A stretch of DNA of 64,000 nucleotides from Streptococcus thermophilus (lineage in GTDB: Bacteria > Bacillota > Bacilli > Lactobacillales > Streptococcaceae): assembly GCF_010120595.1 (NCBI RefSeq), contig NZ_CP038020.1, forward strand, positions 186,001 through 250,000, read 5' to 3'. Below, in pieces: positions 1 to 9,116 of this stretch (position 1 is the stretch's first letter; every line of letters starts with the position of its first letter). The notes under the pieces were generated by a model that was given only the letters and a program-made list of their open reading frames with translations, was not told the origin of the DNA and did no database searches. Made by a program: the position numbers and the translations under genes.

Positions 1-182
1 CATGGCTTGACTGGTATCTCGAAACAACTGGTCAACGCCTTGTCGGAGGAAGCGGTTCTTTTGCACCGGCTGCAACTAGCCATGGCGGTAGCGGCGCAAC
101 ATCTGGAGCATCAAATGCTAGTGGTCACGCTGGCGATGCATCGCCAGCCGCAGATGCCACATCTGGAGCGTCCTCATACTAA
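1..182 (+). CDS. C-terminal end of an unidentified protein (partial)
   Basis: Only the last 59 or so codons are in the window, read in the frame beginning at base 3 and ending with TAA at 180-182. The visible part starts WLDWYLETTGQRLVGG and then becomes a low-complexity tail rich in Gly, Ser, Ala and Thr that ends in SSY. Such a tail suggests a surface-exposed or linker-like C terminus, but no family was recognised and there is no LPXTG sorting signal. A hairpin terminator follows directly, which supports this reading frame as the true gene end. Confidence 0.55.
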   Translation, partial: WLDWYLETTGQRLVGGSGSFAPAATSHGGSGATSGASNASGHAGDASPAADATSGASSY

Positions 183-188
183 GACTTG

Positions 189-220
189 GAAAAGTTGGGA
201 CAAAATATCCTAACTTTTTT
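189..220 (+). terminator. Rho-independent terminator after the partial gene
   Basis: A stem of AAAAGTT paired with AACTTTT, extended by GGA/TCC, encloses a short A-rich loop and runs into six T. It lies 7 bp after the TAA of the upstream partial gene. Confidence 0.7.
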
Positions 221-299
221 CATGGTCATCTTAGATTAACATTCACCCGAGCATATGTATCTATTCATGCTCCATGTCACACTACTTATAGGTAAACTT

Positions 300-1091
300 A
301 TGTCTCAATTCCAAGAAAAAGTTTTTGCTGCTTGCGCTAAAAAGAAGCTCTCTTTAACGAAAGCCTTGGTCGCTATGCCTTACGTTCTATGCTTGCAGGC
401 GTTTATCTTACCATGTCAACTGCTGTAGGAATTATTGGCGCTGATATTATTGGTGCAGCTAGCCCAGCTCTTTCTCGCTTCGTCTTTGCCTTTATCTTTG
501 CTATCCGGATTGGTCTTCGTTCTCATTTTCAACGGAGAGTTAGCCACTTCAAACATGATGTTCCTTACTAGTGGTGCCTATTATGGTAAAATCAAATGGA
601 GTAAGGTTTTTACCATCCTCCTCTACTGTACCTTCTTTAATTTTGTTGGTGTCCTTATCTTGGCCTGGTTCCTCAACCAATCCTTCTCTTTCAATCATCT
701 GACAGATAAGAGTTTCTTGGTAACTGCTGTCTCAACTAAGCTTGGAAAAACAGATTGGATGAACTTTACAGAAGGTATTACTGCTAATATGTTCGTCAAC
801 CTTGCTATCTTGGGCTATATGCTCCTCAAAGAAGAGTCTGCCAAGATTTTCATTGCCCTATCAGCTATCTTCATGTTTGTCTTTTTGGTGAATGAACACT
901 TGATTGCAAACTTTGCATCTTTCATGTTACTCGGTTTCAACGGTGTCCGTGATGCTGTGGACAATTTCACATTAGCAAATATTCTACATCAGTGGGTAAT
1001 CGTTTTCTTCGGCAACTGGATTGGTGGCGGTATTTTCATTGGTTTGGCATACTCTTGGCTCAATAAAACCAAAACAACTCACATCGATTAG
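300..1091 (+). pseudogene. Formate/nitrite transporter family channel, frameshifted
   Basis: Formate/nitrite transporters are pentameric inner-membrane channels for small monovalent anions such as formate. The start ATG at 300 opens MSQFQEKVFAACAKKK, then the frame changes near base 360 (LGRYALRSMLAGVYL continues in another frame) and again near base 505 (before GLVFVLIFNGELATSN). The rest, about 190 residues, is intact and hydrophobic, with family-like segments such as NGELATSNMMF and NWIGGGIF. The joined product would be about 262 residues, near the usual family length. Two lesions make it non-functional unless they are sequencing errors. Its stop overlaps the ribosome-binding site of the next gene, suggesting an old two-gene operon. 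Confidence 0.8.
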
Positions 1092-1099
1092 GAGGCTAG

Positions 1100-1673
1100 A
1101 TGCGTCAAAAGATATTTATCAAACAAACTTGTCGAGCTCTTCTACTGTATTTTATATGCCTAACCATTGCAGTTGCGATTGATTTAATCTTTTTTAAAGT
1201 CAAAAACATGTACCACACACCTGCCTTGGTGGCTATCTTTTCGGGCTGGGTTTATTTAGGGCTAATCCAAAAGACCAAACAATTTGGAGATGTTACCTGC
1301 CTTGGTCTCTTCATGTCCATCTTCTTCTTTACCTCTGGTCACTTTTGTCCTAACCTTCCTTCCAAGTTTGCTGGCTGGCCTTGGCGCTGACTTACTCGCC
1401 AAGAAGGGCAACTATGAGAACTATGAGAATGATAAAGTAAATCTACTTTCCTATATGGTCTTTTCTCTGGGAAACTTGGCACCTATAGTGACCATGTGGC
1501 TAGCTCCTAAAGCCTACAGTGCACAACTCTTAGCTAAAGGCAAAACACAAGATTATGTAGACCAAGTTATGGTCCCATTCACAGCCAATCATGCTCTAAT
1601 CCTGATTGGCGGAACTCTTATGGCTGCTCTCATTGGGGGCCACATTGCTAAAAATTGGCTAAAAAATAAATAG
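1100..1673 (+). pseudogene. MptD / Trep_Strep family membrane protein, frameshifted
   Basis: The ATG at 1100 follows AGGAGG, which overlaps the end of the preceding transporter. The first part (about 80 residues) has two hydrophobic segments. Near base 1342 the reading frame shifts, and the protein continues as VLTFLPSLLAGLGADLLAKKG to the stop at 1673, giving a combined product of about 190 residues. Length and pattern match the MptD (Trep_Strep) family of putative ECF-transporter substrate-binding membrane subunits, whose substrate is not established. No ATPase or T subunit lies next to it. A single lesion separates the two halves, so it is either a recent pseudogene or a sequencing error. 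Confidence 0.65.
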
Positions 1674-1699
1674 CCAGCAATCTTCCTAACAGAGCGGAC

Positions 1700-1729
1700 A
1701 AGACAAACTCGCTTTTCTTATGCTATAAT
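1700..1729 (+). promoter_or_regulatory. gpsA promoter (extended -10)
   Basis: TGCTATAAT at 1721-1729 is an extended -10 element about 58 bp before the gpsA start. The -35 region is weak (AGACAA-like around 1701), as is common when a TGn extension is present. Confidence 0.6.
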
Positions 1730-1787
1730 GAGAAAGAATATAGTCTTTTTCTGCTTTGTTAGAAAGGACATAAAGGGAGACCGAATG

Positions 1788-2810
1788 ATGAAAAAACAAA
1801 AAATCGCTGTCTTGGGCCCTGGTTCTTGGGGAACAGCTCTCGCTCAGGTACTCAACGATAACGGACACGAGGTCCGTATTTGGGGAAACATCCCTGAACA
1901 AATTGATGAAATCAACGAAAAACATACCAATACCCGCTATTTTAAAGATGTGATTTTGGATGAAAACATTAAAGCCTACAAAGAGCTATCTGAAGCCCTA
2001 GATAGTGTTAATGCTATTCTCTTTGTTGTTCCAACTAAGGTCACTCGCTTAGTTGCTAAGCAAGTTGCCGAACTTTTAGACCACAAAGTTGTTGTCATGC
2101 ATGCTTCAAAAGGTTTGGAACCAGGAACACACGAACGCCTCTCTACAATCCTTGAAGAGGAGATTCCTTCGGAAATGCGAAGTGAGATTGTCGTTGTATC
2201 TGGCCCAAGTCATGCTGAAGAAACTATTGTTCGTGACATCACCCTGATTACAGCAGCATCTAAGGACCTTGAAACAGCAAGGTATGTCCAAGGTATTTTT
2301 AGTAATAGCTATTTCCGTCTCTACACTAACTCTGATGTGATTGGTGTTGAAACAGCCGGTGCCCTTAAAAACATTATCGCAGTCGGTGCTGGTGCTCTCC
2401 ATGGTATGGGCTATGGAGACAACGCTAAGGCAGCCGTAATTACTCGAGGACTGGCAGAAATCACTCGTCTTGGTGTAAAACTCGGAGCTGACCCTTTGAC
2501 TTACAGCGGTCTATCTGGCGTTGGCGACCTCATCGTTACTGGAACTTCTATCCATTCACGTAACTGGCGTGCCGGAGATGCGCTTGGTCGTGGCGAAAAA
2601 CTAGAAGACATTGAACGTAACATGGGTATGGTTATCGAAGGAATTTCAACCACTAAGGTTGCCTACGAAATCGCTCAAGAACTTGGCGTCTACATGCCAA
2701 TTACAACAGCAATCTACAAATCTATCTATGAGGGTGCTGATATCAAGGAATCTATTCTCAATATGATGTCCAATGAATTGCGCTCTGAAAATGAATGGGA
2801 TAAAAAATAA
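1788..2810 (+). CDS. gpsA: Glycerol-3-phosphate dehydrogenase [NAD(P)+]
   Basis: Reduces dihydroxyacetone phosphate to sn-glycerol 3-phosphate in the cytosol, the entry step for membrane phospholipids and lipoteichoic acid. The N terminus carries the dinucleotide-binding signature [11 protein letters not shown] within the first 20 residues, and the central segment includes VSGPSHAEE and the [22 protein letters not shown] region typical of the family. Two in-frame ATG codons are adjacent at 1785 and 1788; the second sits about 8 bp from AAAGGGAGA and gives 340 residues, close to the family length. The galU start follows 18 bp downstream, so the two genes are probably cotranscribed. Confidence 0.95.
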
Positions 2811-2828
2811 AAAATCTAAGGAGTTCTC

Positions 2829-3743
2829 ATGAAAAATCAAAAAGTTAGAAAAGCTATCATCCCCGCTGGAGGACTTGGAACACGCTTTTTACCAGCTACT
2901 AAAGCATTGGCCAAAGAAATGTTGCCAATCGTTGACAAACCAACCATCCAATTTATCGTTGAAGAAGCTCTTAAGTCTGGTATTAAAGATATCTTGGTTG
3001 TTACCGGTAAATCAAAACGCTCTATCGAAGACCATTTTGACTCAAACTTCGAATTAGAATATAACTTGGAACAAAAAGGTAAGACTAACTTGTTGAAATT
3101 GGTTAATGACACCACTTCTATTAATCTCCACTTTATCCGTCAAAGTCACCCACGTGGTCTCGGAGATGCTGTTCTCCAAGCCAAAGCATTTGTCGGAAAT
3201 GAACCTTTTGTTGTCATGCTTGGTGACGACCTCATGGATATTACTAACGACAAAGCGGTACCTTTGACTAAACAACTTATCAACGATTATGAGGAGACAC
3301 ATGCATCTACTATTGCGGTTATGCCTGTTTCTCATGAAGAAGTCTCTGCTTATGGTATAATCGCTCCTCAGGGTAAAGGCGAAAATGGACGTTACAGCGT
3401 TGAAACTTTCGTTGAAAAACCAAATCCAGAAGATGCACCGAGTGATCTTGCTATCATCGGACGTTACCTTTTGACACCTGAGATTTTCGGTATCTTAGAA
3501 AATCAAGAACCAGGTGCTGGGAATGAAGTCCAATTGACTGATGCTATCGATACTCTTAACAAAACACAACCCGTCTTTGCTCGTGTATTTACAGGAGATC
3601 GTTATGATGTCGGTGACAAATTTGGCTTTATGAAGACGTCTATTGATTACGCACTTAAACACCCTCAAATTAAAGATGACCTTAAGCAATACCTTATTGA
3701 ATTGGGCCACAAACTTGAAGGCAAACCCACTAAAAAAGGCTAA
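2829..3743 (+). CDS. galU: UTP-glucose-1-phosphate uridylyltransferase
   Basis: Makes UDP-glucose from UTP and glucose 1-phosphate, feeding exopolysaccharide, glycolipid and Leloir-pathway reactions. The 304-residue protein opens with the nucleotidyltransferase signature [19 protein letters not shown] and has the family segments [20 protein letters not shown] and [11 protein letters not shown]. The start ATG is preceded by AAGGAG at good spacing, and gpsA ends 18 bp upstream. A strong bidirectional terminator separates it from the convergent rhomboid gene. Streptococcal relatives of this gene are also called hasC or cap-locus galU; the position beside gpsA points to the housekeeping copy. Confidence 0.95.
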   Translation: MKNQKVRKAIIPAGGLGTRFLPATKALAKEMLPIVDKPTIQFIVEEALKSGIKDILVVTGKSKRSIEDHFDSNFELEYNLEQKGKTNLLKLVNDTTSINLHFIRQSHPRGLGDAVLQAKAFVGNEPFVVMLGDDLMDITNDKAVPLTKQLINDYEETHASTIAVMPVSHEEVSAYGIIAPQGKGENGRYSVETFVEKPNPEDAPSDLAIIGRYLLTPEIFGILENQEPGAGNEVQLTDAIDTLNKTQPVFARVFTGDRYDVGDKFGFMKTSIDYALKHPQIKDDLKQYLIELGHKLEGKPTKKG

Positions 3744-3747
3744 TATA

Positions 3748-3782
3748 AAATCCATCGAATATTAGATTCGATGGATTTTTCA
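3748..3782. terminator. Bidirectional terminator between galU and the rhomboid gene
   Basis: AAATCCATCGAAT and its exact complement ATTCGATGGATTT flank a five-base loop, with T-rich sequence on the + side and A-rich sequence on the other, suiting two convergent genes. Confidence 0.85.
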
Positions 3783-3788
3783 TTTAAT

Positions 3789-4463
3789 TTAAAGATAAGT
3801 AAAGCCTAGAACAATTAGCAAGAGTGTAACGTAGGTTAAAAAGGAAGTGAAGCGCCACCCCTTACTAAATAGGCGACTTTCAACCTTATTGGCCAAAAAG
3901 ATAGCTGCCAGAGCACCTCCAACTAAACCACCGAGATGACCTGTAATCCCAACACTAGGTGTAAATAGGTTGAAGATTAAGTTAATAACAATCAAAGCCA
4001 AATAATTACGGCCCAACTGATTGAGTAAGGGACTGTGACTATAATAACCAAGAATCACAATAGCCGCAAATAGGCCAAACAAGGAGGTCGAAGCACCAGC
4101 TGCAATAACATTAGGTGTAAAAAGCAAGGTAAAGGCGTTTCCCATAACACCAGCTAGTAAATAAAGCCCTAGAAAACGTAGAGTACCAAAAATCTGTTCA
4201 GCCATCCTCCCCATAAAATAAAGGGTAAGCATATTGAAAAGAAAATGCTCGACACCTATATGGACAAAAATAGGTGTTATAAGACGCCAAAGTTCTAAGG
4301 GATTGTATTGAACGAAGGTCCCAAACATAGCTCCCATCTTAAAGAGACTAAGAGGTGACGTCGCTTGAAAGCTATTTAAAAGATATTGACAGATAAAAGT
4401 CAGCGTCGTGAGCCCCAATAATAGATAGGTTGCAGGGTATTTCTTCCATTCATTTACTTGCAT
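3789..4463 (-). CDS. Rhomboid family intramembrane serine protease
   Basis: Rhomboids cleave transmembrane substrates inside the membrane with a Ser-His dyad. The 224-residue protein has about six or seven hydrophobic segments. It shows the conserved HxxxN pattern in VEHFLFNMLTLYF, the nucleophile in AGASTSLFGLF (Ser in GAS) and the catalytic His in GHLGGLVGG. The start overlaps the end of the preceding cyclo-ligase gene by about 10 bp, so both are cotranscribed and translationally coupled. The pairing of these two genes is common in streptococci; the substrate is unknown. Confidence 0.9.
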   Translation of the reverse strand: MQVNEWKKYPATYLLLGLTTLTFICQYLLNSFQATSPLSLFKMGAMFGTFVQYNPLELWRLITPIFVHIGVEHFLFNMLTLYFMGRMAEQIFGTLRFLGLYLLAGVMGNAFTLLFTPNVIAAGASTSLFGLFAAIVILGYYSHSPLLNQLGRNYLALIVINLIFNLFTPSVGITGHLGGLVGGALAAIFLANKVESRLFSKGWRFTSFLTYVTLLLIVLGFTYL

Positions 4464-4981
4464 GTAATAACCTCCCTAACGGCGATGTCATGGCTATATG
4501 GAATAAAATCCATTTCCTGACAGGGATAAACCGTGCTAACTGTCTCCCCCTCAAAATCAGACAAATAGCAATCATAGTAACCTGCTCCGTAACCAATACG
4601 ATAGCCTTCAGCATTGAAAACTACTCCCGGCACATGAATCAAATCAATCTCTGATTTTTCCACTGCCAAATCAGAGGCAGGTTCCATCAAGCCGAAAGAG
4701 GTTGCAACAAGATTATCTGGATCGTAATCCACAAAAATCATTTGACCTTGTTTATAGGTTTTGGGAATCAAAAGACGCTTACCATCCTTTAAGGCCTGCT
4801 TGATTAAGAGACTGGTATCATATTCATGCGGAAAAGCCAGATAGGTCGCAATCACCTGGGCATCTTTATAAGCAGGTAAGGCAATCAATTTCTCCAAAAG
4901 ATTTTTATCTATCTCAGCCTTAGTCTCAGGTTCTTGTGAAGTCAACTGAGACAAGACCGTTTTTCTAAGTTTATTTTTCAT
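4454..4981 (-). CDS. 5-formyltetrahydrofolate cyclo-ligase family protein
   Basis: Converts 5-formyltetrahydrofolate to 5,10-methenyltetrahydrofolate using ATP, recycling a folate storage or inhibitory form. The protein is 175 residues, close to the family length. It has a basic N terminus (MKNKLRKTVL), the central IATYLAFPHEYDT segment, and the nucleotide-binding signature RIGYGAGYYDCYL near the C terminus. A hairpin terminator lies immediately upstream, and TATGAT just before the ATG could serve as its own -10. It is followed with overlap by the rhomboid gene. Confidence 0.9.
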   Translation of the reverse strand: MKNKLRKTVLSQLTSQEPETKAEIDKNLLEKLIALPAYKDAQVIATYLAFPHEYDTSLLIKQALKDGKRLLIPKTYKQGQMIFVDYDPDNLVATSFGLMEPASDLAVEKSEIDLIHVPGVVFNAEGYRIGYGAGYYDCYLSDFEGETVSTVYPCQEMDFIPYSHDIAVREVITCK

Positions 4982-4997
4982 AGGTTTATCATATCAA

Positions 4998-5032
4998 AAA
5001 AGCTACCAAAAATCAGATTTGGTAGTTTTTTT
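4998..5032 (-). terminator. Terminator after dapL
   Basis: On the minus strand, CTACCAAA and TTTGGTAG-type arms pair around a short loop and run into a T tract. It ends the dapH-dapL transcript just before the cyclo-ligase start. Confidence 0.7.
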
Positions 5033-5049
5033 AGCTTTGTCAACTATCA

Positions 5050-6183
5050 TTAATCCTCTGCCTTGTATTTAAGGAACTTACCAATTTCACTCACTGCAAA
5101 AGCAAGAGCTTCTTCGTTTGGACTCATCTTAGGATGGTGAAGTGCATATGGCGTATCAATCCCCAACCAGAACATGACACCAGGAACCTTACTAAGCAAA
5201 TAACCAAAATCCTCGCCCGTCATAGCTGGCAAACAATCAATCAAGTTCACCGCTGGACTAGCATCAAAGAAGGCCATCAACTCTTTAGCCAAGGCTGGAT
5301 TATTTTCCACAGGGAGATAACCACCTTGTTTCAACATGATATCCACTTCCATACCGAAGCTAGCTGCTACGCCTTCTGCAATCTGGCGAACGCGCTTCTG
5401 GATGAGGAGACTCATTTCCTGAGTAAGAGTACGAATAGTACCATAGACCTCTGCTGTTTCAGCGATAACATTGTTGGTCGTTCCTGCATGGAAAGAACCA
5501 AAGGTAACTACGCCTCCTTGGATAGGATCAACATTACGACTAACAATAGTTTGTACCTGTGTAATAAAGTAAGAAGCTGCTACAAGAGCGTCATTGGCCT
5601 CGTGTGGAAAGGCGGCATGACCTCCCTTACCTTTGAAAGTAACGAGTACTTCACAAGTTCCTGCAAAAAGGGTATTCGTATTTGTAGCAATATCTCCTAC
5701 CTTAAAATCTGGACGGACGTGGAGCCCATAGAACTCATCTGGCAACCAATCTCCAAAGGCACCATCCTCATACATAAGCATACCACCAGCTTCATTTTCT
5801 TCAGCTGGCTGGAAAAGGAAGAGCATGTTATTTTTAGGCTGTACTTGAAGCATCTGGTCCAAGAGACCAAGCGCTGTTGTCATATGAATATCGTGACCAC
5901 AAGCATGCATACGACCTTCATGAATAGATTTAAAGTCAAGACCTGTTTCCTCTACAATTGGTAGACCATCAATATCTGTACGCCAACCAATAGTTTTCTC
6001 AGGCGCAGAACCATGAAGAAAAACAAGGATTCCTGTACGCCAAGTACGTTGCTCCACAAAGTCCTTACCTTCAGTCATTTCAGCAATACGCTCTAAGAGA
6101 TAAGCTTGCGTTTTAAATTCTTCCAAACCAATTTCGGGAATTTGGTGAAGGTCTCGTCTGATTTTGATTAAATCAAGTGTCAT
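5050..6183 (-). CDS. dapL: N-acetyldiaminopimelate deacetylase (M20 family)
   Basis: Removes the acetyl group from N-acetyl-LL-2,6-diaminopimelate in the acetylase branch of lysine biosynthesis. The 377-residue protein is an M20 amidohydrolase with the metal-site motif HACGHDIH near residue 93, the acidic [11 protein letters not shown] near 130, and a MTGEDFGY motif near the C terminus. Closely related M20 enzymes are aminoacylases or hippurate hydrolases, but the position directly after dapH strongly favours the diaminopimelate role. A GC-rich hairpin lies in the gap between the two genes. Confidence 0.88.
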   Translation of the reverse strand: MTLDLIKIRRDLHQIPEIGLEEFKTQAYLLERIAEMTEGKDFVEQRTWRTGILVFLHGSAPEKTIGWRTDIDGLPIVEETGLDFKSIHEGRMHACGHDIHMTTALGLLDQMLQVQPKNNMLFLFQPAEENEAGGMLMYEDGAFGDWLPDEFYGLHVRPDFKVGDIATNTNTLFAGTCEVLVTFKGKGGHAAFPHEANDALVAASYFITQVQTIVSRNVDPIQGGVVTFGSFHAGTTNNVIAETAEVYGTIRTLTQEMSLLIQKRVRQIAEGVAASFGMEVDIMLKQGGYLPVENNPALAKELMAFFDASPAVNLIDCLPAMTGEDFGYLLSKVPGVMFWLGIDTPYALHHPKMSPNEEALAFAVSEIGKFLKYKAED

Positions 6184-6227
6184 GTTTTTGTCCTTTTTAT
6201 TTATATTTATTTTATAGAGAATCTAGA

Positions 6228-6252
6228 AATAGAGGCCTTACGGGCCTCTACT
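6228..6252 (-). terminator. Intercistronic hairpin between dapH and dapL
   Basis: TAGAGGCC and GGCCTCTA form a perfect 8-bp stem around a five-base loop. It lacks a long T tract, so it is more likely a weak attenuator, a partial terminator or a processing signal within the dap operon than a full stop. Confidence 0.5.
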
Positions 6253-6261
6253 ATCAATATA

Positions 6262-6960
6262 TTACAAGTTACGCAAAGCGTCTTCGAGTGCTGTTTTTTG
6301 TTGTGTTTTTTCATCGATTTCCTTGATGATGCGAGCTGGAACACCTGCTACAACCACATTTTCAGGGACATCTTGAGTAACGATAGCGCCAGCGGCAACG
6401 ACTGAACCGTTACCTACTTGAACACCTTCAATCACAACAGCATTAGCACCAACAAGCACATTATCACCGATACGTACTGGCTCTGCTGAAGCTGGTTCAA
6501 TCACGCCAGCAAGGACTGCACCCGCACCAATGTGGCTGTTTTTACCAACAGTAGCACGACCACCAAGGATAGCACCCATATCAATCATAGTACCTGCACC
6601 GATTTCCGCTCCGATATTGATTACAGCCCCCATCATAACGACGGCATTGTCTTCAATCGTTACTTGGTCACGTATAATGGCACCTGGCTCGATACGGGCA
6701 TTAAGGTGACGCTTATCAAGCAATGGAACAGCTGAGTTGCGGCCATCTTGTTCCACAACATAATCCTTATTTTCCGTCAAATTTGCAAGAAGTGGCTCGA
6801 TATCTTTCCAGTCACCGAAAAGAACATTACCAAGCTTAGTGACAGAACTTGGAACAGCAGTTGCCAATTCCCCTTCAAAAGTTACTTTAACATTTGTTTT
6901 CTTTTCTGCATTACCGATAAAAGCAATAATTTCTTGTGCAGACATTTTTTGTGCAGTCAT
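6262..6960 (-). CDS. dapH: 2,3,4,5-tetrahydropyridine-2,6-dicarboxylate N-acetyltransferase
   Basis: Acetylates tetrahydrodipicolinate with acetyl-CoA, the first step of the acetylase branch to diaminopimelate and lysine. Residues from about 90 to 210 are a left-handed beta-helix of hexapeptide repeats (for example [20 protein letters not shown]), ending in [11 protein letters not shown]. An upstream in-frame ATG at 6972 exists, but GGAG is placed 6-7 bp before the ATG at 6960, giving the usual 232 residues. dapL follows 78 bp downstream. A promoter and a CodY-like box lie just upstream. Confidence 0.94.
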   Translation of the reverse strand: MTAQKMSAQEIIAFIGNAEKKTNVKVTFEGELATAVPSSVTKLGNVLFGDWKDIEPLLANLTENKDYVVEQDGRNSAVPLLDKRHLNARIEPGAIIRDQVTIEDNAVVMMGAVINIGAEIGAGTMIDMGAILGGRATVGKNSHIGAGAVLAGVIEPASAEPVRIGDNVLVGANAVVIEGVQVGNGSVVAAGAIVTQDVPENVVVAGVPARIIKEIDEKTQQKTALEDALRNL

Positions 6961-6991
6961 GAGATTCTCCATTCACATAAAGTTAGGAATT

Positions 6992-7020
6992 ATTATACCA
7001 AAAATTCTGATAATTGTCTT
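6992..7020 (-). promoter_or_regulatory. dapH promoter with CodY-like box
   Basis: On the minus strand a perfect TATAAT lies at 6992-6997. A poor -35 (AAGACA) is 17 bp away. The spacer contains AATTATCAGAATTTT at 7001-7015, matching 12 of 15 bases of the CodY consensus AATTTTCWGAAAATT. Confidence 0.5.
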
Positions 7021-7045
7021 TACTTTTGCCGAATCGAATGTATTT

Positions 7046-7815
7046 TTATGTAAAAACTGTCTTTAGATCCTCTATATCTGTAATCACTCGGTCTGGCTTG
7101 ATTGGGGATGTCTCCAGCTCTTGACGAGAATAAGGGAAAGTATTCAACAAGATTCCATCAATTCCAACCGCTTTAGCTACAGCAATATCCGTCGTCAAGT
7201 CATTTCCCACCATGACAGTCTCAGATGGGTTCAACCCATAGTCATCTAGAGCTTGCTTCAAAAATTCTGGTTGAGGCTTACAGATACCCGCATCAGAAGA
7301 CAAATAAATGGTATCAAAACAAGATCTTAACTCCATTAGGTCAATCTCGGCGTTCGTAAAGGCTGCTTGAGCATTAGATAAGAGATAAAGATGGCATCCC
7401 TGATCTTTTAGAAAGGTCAAAACCTCCTTGGTATGCGGATAAACTAATAAGCGCTTACACGAGATAAGACGCGAAAGACTATAGCTATCAATTGGCCCCA
7501 ATCCTCTAGCTGATGAAGGCAACTAGACTGAGGTCGACCATCTACATAAAGCTGGTTGAAAATGTGAGCTAAGTCAACTTCTGGATACGCAACTCCTTTA
7601 AGCTCTATTAACTCCTCACGAGCCAGTGCCACACGCTTAGCATAAGATTTTCTAAGACCTTCACCCTTATAATTCGCCCCATAAGCTTGGTAAAGTTGGG
7701 CTAATTTATCCCATAACGCAGGATCTTTCTCATCGGTTAGGATATCAACCAAGGTTCCATAAAAATCAAAAATGTAATTCTTATAAACGTTATTCATCAA
7801 AGCCTTTTTACTCAT
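7046..7815 (-). pseudogene. HAD-superfamily hydrolase, frameshifted
   Basis: Haloacid-dehalogenase-type phosphatases use an Asp nucleophile in a DxDGT-type motif. The N-terminal part (start 7815) has YIFDFYGTLVD and continues to about base 7520, where the frame changes. The remainder, in the other frame, has LYLLSNAQ (motif II), KPQPEFLKQAL (motif III region) and VGNDLTTDI (motif IV). The joined product would be about 255 residues, like YjjG/YfnB-type phosphatases. One lesion separates the halves. The substrate cannot be told from sequence. Confidence 0.75.
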
Positions 7816-7888
7816 TACTCAAGATTTCTTATTCTTTATCATATATCTTTTAAGAAAATCAAACAAACTAACCAAGAAATTTTCCCAT

Positions 7889-7914
7889 CAAAAAAATCCC
7901 AACAACCGTTAGGA
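7889..7914 (-). terminator. Terminator after rlmA
   Basis: Minus-strand AATCCTAAC and GTTGGGATT arms, with one internal mismatch, surround a four-base loop and run into seven T. It is placed at the stop codon of rlmA. Confidence 0.7.
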
Positions 7915-8748
7915 TTACTTATCATTTTTAATACGACCAATCAGTAACTCTCCTGCAACTGTCAATTGCGTCACCGAGGACAAATTTAAACCGTTCTTAT
8001 CAACATGGAAGAAAAGAGGTGTCATCTCTGCAAATGTTTGAACATGTTCTGGTGGCATAGACCAAGTCCTGACAATAGTCACACGCTCCAAAAGTTCACA
8101 GGATTCCTGGAAATGTTCCACAACATCCTGATTAGAGTAAGCATGCACCTCCGGTAATAGTTGGCGAAACTCTTTAAGATGATCTTCATGAGGAATAACC
8201 TTGAAAATCAACCCCTGATCAGTCAAAAGTCGTCCAAATTCTTGATAATTAGCTGGTGAAAAGATATCTAAAATCAGGTCTATACTGTGCTCACGCAAGG
8301 GCAGTTTAGCCAAATCACCAACGAACCATGCCACATTTTTCTGAGGATTTTGACGAGCCGCAAGAAGGATGGAGTCCTTAGACAAATCAAAGGCCATGAA
8401 ATCTTTGTCAAATGCTAAAGCCAACTGACGGCTGTAATAGCCCTCACCACAGGCAACATCTAGAACATGCGAATGTCTAGGAAGGTCACGCAAACGCTCG
8501 GAAATCACCTCCAGGATGGAATCATAGTAGCCTGCCGCAAGAATCTGACTCCTATTTTCAAAAGAAGCCATATCATAGTGTTTATCTCCCTTGTTCTGTC
8601 TCAAAAAATTGACAAAGCCCTGCTTGGCGATATTAAAGGTATGCCTATTCTGACAAACCAAGCTAGACTGGTCCAAATGCATTGAAGCCTGACAAATAGG
8701 ACAAGCAAAAAGGCTTTCTTGATTTTTAAAAACACTAAAATTGGCCAT
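7915..8748 (-). CDS. rlmA: 23S rRNA (guanine-N1)-methyltransferase, RlmA(II)/TlrB family
   Basis: Methylates a guanine of the 23S rRNA helix 35 region (G748 in Gram-positives) using S-adenosylmethionine. The N terminus has a zinc-ribbon with CPIC near residue 13 and a downstream C-x3-H pair (VCQNRHTF). The SAM-binding motif is VLDVACGEGYYSR. The open frame extends upstream into the SRP RNA, but the start at 8748 follows GGAGGA and gives 277 residues, the family size. The gene begins only about 17 bp after the T tract of the SRP RNA, so it is probably expressed by readthrough of that terminator. Confidence 0.9.
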   Translation of the reverse strand: MANFSVFKNQESLFACPICQASMHLDQSSLVCQNRHTFNIAKQGFVNFLRQNKGDKHYDMASFENRSQILAAGYYDSILEVISERLRDLPRHSHVLDVACGEGYYSRQLALAFDKDFMAFDLSKDSILLAARQNPQKNVAWFVGDLAKLPLREHSIDLILDIFSPANYQEFGRLLTDQGLIFKVIPHEDHLKEFRQLLPEVHAYSNQDVVEHFQESCELLERVTIVRTWSMPPEHVQTFAEMTPLFFHVDKNGLNLSSVTQLTVAGELLIGRIKNDK

Positions 8749-8764
8749 AAATCCTCCTCGACAC

Positions 8765-8845
8765 AAAAAAAGAGCACACACCTGAAATCGCTTAGGGCTG
8801 CTGGATTCCTCCCCTGACCCGCTTCACGCACAGATGTTGCTCCGA
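8765..8845 (-). ncRNA. ffs: Signal recognition particle RNA (small SRP RNA, ffs)
   Basis: The minus strand contains the conserved SRP Alu-less domain, with the internal-loop core GGTCAGGGGAGGAATCC and the tetraloop region CAGCAGCCCTAAGC. Outer arms GAGCAACATCTGTG and CAGGTGTGTGCTC pair to form the long hairpin, and seven T follow. The length of about 80 nt fits the small streptococcal form. The RNA binds Ffh and targets membrane and secreted proteins to FtsY/Sec. A strong promoter sits at the right spacing. The end positions are estimated to within a few bases. Confidence 0.92.
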
Positions 8846-8850
8846 GAAAT

Positions 8851-8878
8851 ATTATACCATAAATCGAAGTGATTGCAA
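8851..8878 (-). promoter_or_regulatory. ffs promoter
   Basis: Minus strand TTGCAA (8873-8878), a 16-bp spacer and a perfect TATAAT (8851-8856), ending about 6 bp before the predicted RNA start. Confidence 0.85.
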
Positions 8879-9116
8879 GTAGGAAACTTAAGACAAGACT
8901 AGATAGGATTATCCCTCATCGAAGCTCATTATTTTCTTTCATCAGTATAAACTTTGATAAACCCTAGCAATGCCATAGTATCAGAAATGTCACTACTTTT
9001 TTATTTCTCTTCACCTTATAATAAATCCGCAGCTTGAGGAAAGCACCAAAAGCTAGTGACATAACTGACTTTATTGAATGGATACTGCTCGATAAGAAGA
9101 AAGGACAATAAGAACA
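8879..9116 (+). other. Intergenic region upstream of the bacteriocin-like gene
   Basis: No gene is evident. TTATAATAAA around 9016-9025 contains a perfect TATAAT on the + strand without a clear -35, and could drive the peptide gene about 95 bp downstream. No ComX octamer or convincing pair of response-regulator direct repeats was seen. Confidence 0.4.

Noticed and set aside
5134..5964. 276-codon open frame antisense to dapL
   Set aside because: It mirrors the metal-binding and catalytic part of dapL. The dapL frame is supported by family motifs; the antisense product has no recognisable feature.
8601..8831. Reading frame passing through the SRP RNA into rlmA sequence
   Set aside because: It overlaps the structured RNA and uses a frame other than rlmA. 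The RNA core and the rlmA start explain the region.
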